Below, one piece after another: positions 59,159 through 64,000 of a DNA stretch of 64,000 nucleotides (positions are counted from its first letter, which is position 1; each line of letters begins with the position of its first letter). Source of the stretch: Myxococcaceae bacterium (GTDB lineage: Bacteria; Myxococcota; Myxococcia; Myxococcales; Myxococcaceae); assembly GCA_016926755.1 (NCBI GenBank), contig JAFGNZ010000048.1, forward strand, positions 1 to 64,000, given 5' to 3'. The notes under the pieces were generated by a model, which was not told the origin of the DNA, ran no database searches, and saw nothing but the letters and a program-made list of their open reading frames with translations. Both the position numbers and the translations under genes were made by a program.

Positions 59159-59824
59159 ATGCAAGCCCCCGCCCCCGCCTCGCCTCCCGCGATCGCACTG
59201 CACGACGTGAGCAAGCGCTATGGGCGCCACTGGGCCCTGGCGCGCCTCACCTACTCCCTGCCGCCTGGCCGCTCCCTGCTCCTCACCGGCCATAATGGCT
59301 CCGGGAAGACCACCCTGCTCCGCCTGGTGGCCACCGCCCTGAGCCCCACGGCCGGACACATCGAGGTGCTCGGGCGGAACACCGTGAGCGACCGTGACAC
59401 CGTGCGTCAGAACATCGCGCTCCTGTCCCACGCCAGCTTCCTCTACGAGGATCTCACGGCCCAGCAGAACCTCACCGTGCTTGCCCGCCTGCTGGGGCTG
59501 CCCTCTCCCACGGACGTGGCCAACGAGTTGCTGACGCGGGTGGGCCTCACGCGCCGCACCCAGAGCCCCGTGCGCCAGTTCAGCGCCGGCATGCGCAAGC
59601 GCCTGGCCATCGCGCGGCTCTTGATGAAGGCGCCGAGCCTGGCGCTGCTGGACGAGCCCTTCGGGGAGCTGGATCCGTCCGGCATCCAGGCCATGGAGAC
59701 CATCATCGGCGAGCTGAAGGCCTCGGGCGTCACCGTCATCCTCGCCACCCACCTCATCGAGCAGGGGCTGTCCCTGTGCGAGGAGCGCCTCCACCTCAGC
59801 GAAGGCCGGGCGGTGGCCGCGTGA
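59159..59824 (+). CDS. ccmA: Heme exporter ATP-binding protein CcmA
   Basis: LTGHNGSGKTTLLRLVATALSPTAGHIEVLG; FSAGMRKRLAIARLLMKAPSLALLDEPFGELDPSG; followed by ccmB-F. Confidence 0.88.
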   Translation: MQAPAPASPPAIALHDVSKRYGRHWALARLTYSLPPGRSLLLTGHNGSGKTTLLRLVATALSPTAGHIEVLGRNTVSDRDTVRQNIALLSHASFLYEDLTAQQNLTVLARLLGLPSPTDVANELLTRVGLTRRTQSPVRQFSAGMRKRLAIARLLMKAPSLALLDEPFGELDPSGIQAMETIIGELKASGVTVILATHLIEQGLSLCEERLHLSEGRAVAA

Positions 59825-60516
59825 AGCGCCCCGCCCCCATTGGCCTGTTCCGGGCCGCCTTCGTCCTGCTGGGAAAAGATCTTCTTATCGAGTGGCGCAC
59901 CCGCGCTCGCCTCAACGCGCTGGTCTTCTTCTCGCTCTCCACGCTGCTGCTCTTCTCCTTCGCGCTGGGCCCGGACACCAAGCTGCTCGAGCGCAATGCG
60001 GGCGGCTACCTGTGGCTGGCCATCCTCTTCGCCAGCACCCTCTCCATGGGAGAGTCCTTCCGGATCGAGTACGAGAACGCCTGCCTGGATGGCCTGCGGC
60101 TGGCCCCTGCGGACGCGCGCGCCATCTTCCTGGCCAAGGCCATGGGCAACACGCTGCTGCTCGTCGCGCTCGGCGGCCTGCTCATCCCCGTGATGGTGGC
60201 CCTCTACGGGGTGAAGGTGGTGCTGGGTGTCGGCCCGCTCCTGGCCACGCTGGCGCTCGGGTGTATGGCGCTCGCCGCCCCGGGGACCGTGTATGCAGCC
60301 ATCGCCAGCAACGCACGCGCGAGGGACGTACTGCTACCTCTGCTATTGTTCCCGCTGATTGTTCCCGCCCTGCTGGCCTCGGCCAAGGCGATGATGCTGG
60401 TGCTCCAGGGAGACCCGATGAATCAGCTCAACTCATGGTTCGGTCTGCTGGGCGGGTTCAACCTGATCTACTGGGGCCTGGGCTTCGCCCTCTTCCCCCG
60501 AGTCATCGAGGACTGA
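59821..60516 (+). CDS. ccmB: Heme exporter protein CcmB
   Basis: KDLLIEWRTRARLNALVFFSLSTLLLFSFALGPD; LWLAILFASTLSMGESFRIEYENACLDGLRLAP. Confidence 0.92.
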   Translation: MKRPAPIGLFRAAFVLLGKDLLIEWRTRARLNALVFFSLSTLLLFSFALGPDTKLLERNAGGYLWLAILFASTLSMGESFRIEYENACLDGLRLAPADARAIFLAKAMGNTLLLVALGGLLIPVMVALYGVKVVLGVGPLLATLALGCMALAAPGTVYAAIASNARARDVLLPLLLFPLIVPALLASAKAMMLVLQGDPMNQLNSWFGLLGGFNLIYWGLGFALFPRVIED

Positions 60517-60518
60517 TC

Positions 60519-61226
60519 ATGGGCAAGTTCTTACGAATGGCATTGCCACCCATCGCGCTGGGGCTGCTGGTGACGGGCCACTACATCGGCCTGGCCGTGG
60601 CCCCTCCGGATCGCGAGATGGGAGACGTGCAACGCATCATGTACGCCCACGTCCCCGCGGTGTGGATCGCCCTGATGGCGCTGACGATCAACTTCATCTG
60701 CTCGGTGGTGTACCTGTTCAAGCCGAGCTGGAAGACGGACTCGCTGGCGGAGGCCTCCGCCGAGGTGGGGCTGCTGTTCGGCACGGTGGGCGTGCTGCTG
60801 GGCGCCATCTGGGGCCGGCCCACCTGGGGCGTCTACTGGACGTGGGATCCCCGGCTGACGACGGCGGCCATCCTGCTGGTGTCCTACATGGGCTACATGG
60901 CGCTGCGCCGCTTCGTGGAGGATCCGGAGAAGCGCGCGGTGTGGAGCGCCGTGGTGGGCATCATCGCCGCGGTGGATCTGCCCATCATCTGGTACTCGGT
61001 GAAGTGGTGGCGCAGCCTGCACCAGGTGCAGTCCTCTCCGAAGACGGTGGATCCGGAGATGGTGCTGCCGCTGCGCATCAGCGCCTTCGCCTTCCTGGCC
61101 TTCATGATCCTCTTCATCCTCCACCGCTACCGGATCGCCCTGCACGAGCGGCAGGCGGAGGTGGCCCTGCCTGACGCGCTGCCCACGGACGGCCCTCAGG
61201 CCAACCGCACCCCGGGGGTGGTGTGA
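60519..61226 (+). CDS. ccmC: Cytochrome c biogenesis protein CcmC
   Basis: MGDVQRIMYAHVPAVWIALMA; IWGRPTWGVYWTWDPRLTTAAILLVSYMGYMALRRF; VDLPIIWYSVKWWRSLHQ. Confidence 0.95.
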   Translation: MGKFLRMALPPIALGLLVTGHYIGLAVAPPDREMGDVQRIMYAHVPAVWIALMALTINFICSVVYLFKPSWKTDSLAEASAEVGLLFGTVGVLLGAIWGRPTWGVYWTWDPRLTTAAILLVSYMGYMALRRFVEDPEKRAVWSAVVGIIAAVDLPIIWYSVKWWRSLHQVQSSPKTVDPEMVLPLRISAFAFLAFMILFILHRYRIALHERQAEVALPDALPTDGPQANRTPGVV

Positions 61227-61414
61227 TGAGCGCGCTGATGACGCTGACGGTGCTGGCCCAGGCGGCCGCGGGAGAGGTCGGCAGCGGCCGCATCCAGGGC
61301 GGCTGGGGCTATGTCTGGGTCAGCTATGGCATTACCTGGGGCGCGTTCGCCCTGTACTCGCTATCGCTGTGGCTGCGGCGCCCGAAGAACTCGCCTGCTG
61401 GACCGAAGGAGTAA
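61223..61414 (+). CDS. ccmD: CcmD-like small membrane protein
   Basis: GGWGYVWVSYGITWGAFALYSLSLWLRR; position between ccmC and ccmE. Confidence 0.75.
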   Translation: MMSALMTLTVLAQAAAGEVGSGRIQGGWGYVWVSYGITWGAFALYSLSLWLRRPKNSPAGPKE

Positions 61415-61417
61415 GCC

Positions 61418-61903
61418 ATGACACCTGTCGCGCGTAACCGCCTCATCCTCGTGGGGGCCCTGTTGGTGGCCGGCGCCGGCCTGGCCGTGGTGGCCTTCGG
61501 CAAGATCGGCGACAACCTCGTCTACTACTGGAGCCCCGCGGAGATGCTGGGCCAGGGGGAGAAGGCCTACGGCCCCACCATCCGCCTGGGCGGCGTGGTG
61601 AAGCCCGGCTCCATCCAGTGGAACGCCGAGCACACCACGCTCCACTTCCACGTGGCCACCGATCACACGCCGGGCTCCGCCAGCGTGCTGGTGCGCTCCA
61701 CCGAGGTGCCGCCGCAGATGTTCCGGGACGGCATTGGCGTAGTGGTGGAGGGCACCTTCGACAAGTCGCAGGTGTTCGCCTCCAACCGGCTGATGGTGAA
61801 CCACTCCAACGAGTACCGCGCGCCCAAGCCGGGCGAGGAGCCGCGCAAGTGGCAGGAGACCGTCGAGGGCTCCACCACCGCGTCGGCCACGGGGGCGCAG
61901 TGA
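61418..61903 (+). CDS. ccmE: Cytochrome c maturation chaperone CcmE
   Basis: NRLILVGALLVAGAGLAVVAFGKIGDNLVYYWSPAEML; IRLGGVVKPGSIQW; VVVEGTFDKSQVFASNRLMVNHSNEY (C-terminal heme-binding HxxxY). Confidence 0.92.
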   Translation: MTPVARNRLILVGALLVAGAGLAVVAFGKIGDNLVYYWSPAEMLGQGEKAYGPTIRLGGVVKPGSIQWNAEHTTLHFHVATDHTPGSASVLVRSTEVPPQMFRDGIGVVVEGTFDKSQVFASNRLMVNHSNEYRAPKPGEEPRKWQETVEGSTTASATGAQ

Positions 61904-63924
61904 ACGCAACGATTGGATACGGGCTGGTGCTGGGCGCGGTGGCGTGCGCCGCGTTCGGGGCCGTGGTCGGCCTGGTGAGCGGGCTGCGCCGCAACGAGGC
62001 GGGCTCGCCGTGGGTGATGCGCGCGGTGTGGGGCTTCTTCGCCTGCATGGCGGGCTCCAACCTGACGATGGTGTACGCGCTGCTCACCGACGACTTCAGC
62101 ATCAAGTACGTGGCCCAGGTGGGCAGCCGCGCCACCCCCACCGTCTTCAAGGTGGTGTCGCTGTGGAGCGCGCTGGAAGGCTCCATCCTCTTCTGGGGCA
62201 TCATCATGGCGTCCTTCGTGTTGGCGTTCGCGCTGGCGCACCGGGATGAGCACAAGCGCTACATGTCCCTGGCGCTGGGCACCATGCTGGCGGTGGGCGT
62301 CTTCTTCTCCTTCCTGATCGCCGGGCCGGCCAACCCCTGGCACACGCTGTCGCCGGTGCCGCCGGACGGGCCGGGGCCCAACCCGCTGCTGCAGAACCAC
62401 ATCCTCATGGTCATCCACCCGCCCATGCTCTACCTGGGCTACGTGGGGATGACGGTGCCCTTCGGCATCGCCGTGGCGGGGCTGCTGCGCGGGGAGATCG
62501 GTGATGCGTGGATGGCGCCCCTGCGGCGCTGGACGCTGCTGGCGTGGACGTTCCTCTCCGTGGGCATCATCCTGGGCTCGTGGTGGGCGTACGCGGTGCT
62601 GGGCTGGGGCGGCTACTGGGCATGGGATCCGGTGGAGAACGCCTCGTTCCTGCCGTGGCTGACGGCCACCGCCTTCATGCACTCCACCATGGTCCAGGAG
62701 CGCAAGCAGATGCTGCGGCTGTGGACCATGAGCCTGGCCCTGGGCAGCTTCATCCTCACCATCCTGGGCACGTTCATGACGCGCTCGGGCATCTTCAACT
62801 CGGTGCACTCCTTCACCCAGTCGGACATCGGGCCCACCTTCCTGGTGTTCATCGCCATCCTGCTGGTGCTCTCCATCGGCCTGCTGGCCACGCGCGGGCA
62901 CCTGCTGGTGGCCCAGGGCCAGATCCACTCCGTGCTCTCGCGCGAGACGAGCATCCTGGTGAACAACCTGGTCTTCGTGGCCATCACCTTCACGGTGCTG
63001 CTGGGCACGCTCTACCCGCTCATCTCCGAGGCGGTGCGCGGCGTGCGCGTGAGCGTGGGCGAGCCGTACTTCAACAAGATGGCGGTGCCCGGCGGGATCG
63101 CCGTGCTCTTCCTGATGGGTGTGGGGCCCATGCTGCCGTGGGGCACCCCGGACAAGGCGGCGCTGAGGCGGCAGTTCATCATCCCCGCCTCGGTGGGCCT
63201 GGTGGTGGCGCTGGCGTGCTACGTGGCGGGGCTGCGCGGCTTCTACCCGCTGCTCACCTTCGGGCTGGCCAGCTTCGCCACCGTCATCACCCTGCGCGAG
63301 CTGGTGGCGCCGGTGCGCGTGCGCATGAGCGAGCGCAAGGAGGGGCTCCTCACCGCCGTCGTCCAGAGCGCCTCCAAGGCTCGCCGGCGCTTCGGCGGCT
63401 ACGTGGTGCACCTGGGGATCGTCATCATCATCGTGGCGGTGGCGGCCTCGTCCGCCTACGTGCAGCACACCTCCGGCACGCTGCGCGTCGGGCAGACGCT
63501 GACGCTGGGCGGCTACCAGCTGGAGTACCTGGGCGTCTCGGAGGGCCAGGAGCCCCACCGCACCTATATGGCGGCGCGCGTGAAGGTGACGACGCCGGGC
63601 GGCGCGGTGCAGGAGTTCCAGCCGCGGCTCAACTACTACGAGCGCAGCACGGATCCCATCGGCACCCCCGCGGTGCGCGAGTCGCCGAAGGAGGATCTCT
63701 ACATGTCGCTGATGGCCTTCTCCCAGGGAGGCGCCACGGCGAGCCTCAACGTGTGGGTGTTCCCGCTGGTGGGGTGGATCTGGTACAGCATCCCCGTCCT
63801 CGTGCTGGGCTCGCTCATCGCGCTGTGGCCTTCTCGGCGGCGGGTGGCGGTGGGCGCGAGCGCTCCGGCCACGGGCGCCGCGCCGCCGGTGCCGGGCAGT
63901 GACATGAACCGGGGTGCCGCATGA
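61900..63924 (+). CDS. ccmF: Heme lyase subunit CcmF
   Basis: FKVVSLWSALEGSILFWGIIM; HPPMLYLGYVGMTVPF; SWWAYAVLGWGGYWAWDPVENASFLPWLTATAFMHS; GTG start overlapping ccmE. Confidence 0.96.
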   Translation: MNATIGYGLVLGAVACAAFGAVVGLVSGLRRNEAGSPWVMRAVWGFFACMAGSNLTMVYALLTDDFSIKYVAQVGSRATPTVFKVVSLWSALEGSILFWGIIMASFVLAFALAHRDEHKRYMSLALGTMLAVGVFFSFLIAGPANPWHTLSPVPPDGPGPNPLLQNHILMVIHPPMLYLGYVGMTVPFGIAVAGLLRGEIGDAWMAPLRRWTLLAWTFLSVGIILGSWWAYAVLGWGGYWAWDPVENASFLPWLTATAFMHSTMVQERKQMLRLWTMSLALGSFILTILGTFMTRSGIFNSVHSFTQSDIGPTFLVFIAILLVLSIGLLATRGHLLVAQGQIHSVLSRETSILVNNLVFVAITFTVLLGTLYPLISEAVRGVRVSVGEPYFNKMAVPGGIAVLFLMGVGPMLPWGTPDKAALRRQFIIPASVGLVVALACYVAGLRGFYPLLTFGLASFATVITLRELVAPVRVRMSERKEGLLTAVVQSASKARRRFGGYVVHLGIVIIIVAVAASSAYVQHTSGTLRVGQTLTLGGYQLEYLGVSEGQEPHRTYMAARVKVTTPGGAVQEFQPRLNYYERSTDPIGTPAVRESPKEDLYMSLMAFSQGGATASLNVWVFPLVGWIWYSIPVLVLGSLIALWPSRRRVAVGASAPATGAAPPVPGSDMNRGAA

Positions 63925-64000
63925 AGCGGTGGGGAATCACCTTGAGCGCCGTCGCCCTCTGCGGGGCGCTGCTCTACGTGCTGCTGCAGGGCTTCGGGCG
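63921..64000 (+). CDS. 5' end of probable membrane-anchored thiol:disulfide oxidoreductase (CcmG-like), truncated by window edge
   Basis: Overlapping ATG after ccmF; MKRWGITLSAVALCGALLYVLLQGFG is an N-terminal anchor; identity inferred from operon position. Confidence 0.45.
   Translation, partial: MKRWGITLSAVALCGALLYVLLQGFG

Noticed and set aside
61663-63558. 631-aa minus ORF
   Set aside because: Antisense to ccmF; composition is shadow-like.

Overview
The window is a GC-rich chromosomal segment. Codon usage and gene content (many Ser/Thr kinases, Asp-Gly-rich lipoproteins, TPR/PQQ proteins) look myxobacterial, Cystobacterineae-like; this is inference, not a database result. It is densely packed with about 55 genes on both strands. 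Main blocks, left to right:
- birA (partial), homoserine dehydrogenase, and two lipoproteins.
- A HARE-HTH protein with a long acidic/basic tail and a degenerate Mrr-like domain.
- A PQQ/beta-propeller protein, a MetX-like alpha/beta hydrolase lacking its nucleophile Ser, uridine kinase and an amidohydrolase.
- A DUF692/MNIO protein with a large C-terminal extension.
- A methyltransferase / trehalose synthase / GT81-like glycosyltransferase / mechanosensitive-like membrane protein block.
- A sigma factor and a giant kinase-cyclase-AAA-TPR protein.
- A response regulator / tandem ferredoxin-like-fold protein / Dyp-type peroxidase / two HlyD / C39-peptidase ABC exporter locus.
- A MacB-like ABC/HlyD/TolC/Yip1 operon.
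- A ClpA/C-type AAA+ with a long Pro/Ala linker.
- A Ser/Thr kinase with a DFA motif and a repeat-rich upstream region.
- A pair of CX3CH lipoproteins.
- A thiS-thiG-thiE/tenI operon, a DUF4129/DUF4350 membrane operon and a polysaccharide cluster.
- A ccmABCDEF cytochrome c maturation operon running off the right edge.
No tRNA, rRNA, CRISPR array or transposase was recognised. The best candidates for something under-described are the peroxidase/C39-exporter locus (23.1-30.9 kb), the MNIO fusion protein and the HARE-HTH/dead-nuclease-like protein.
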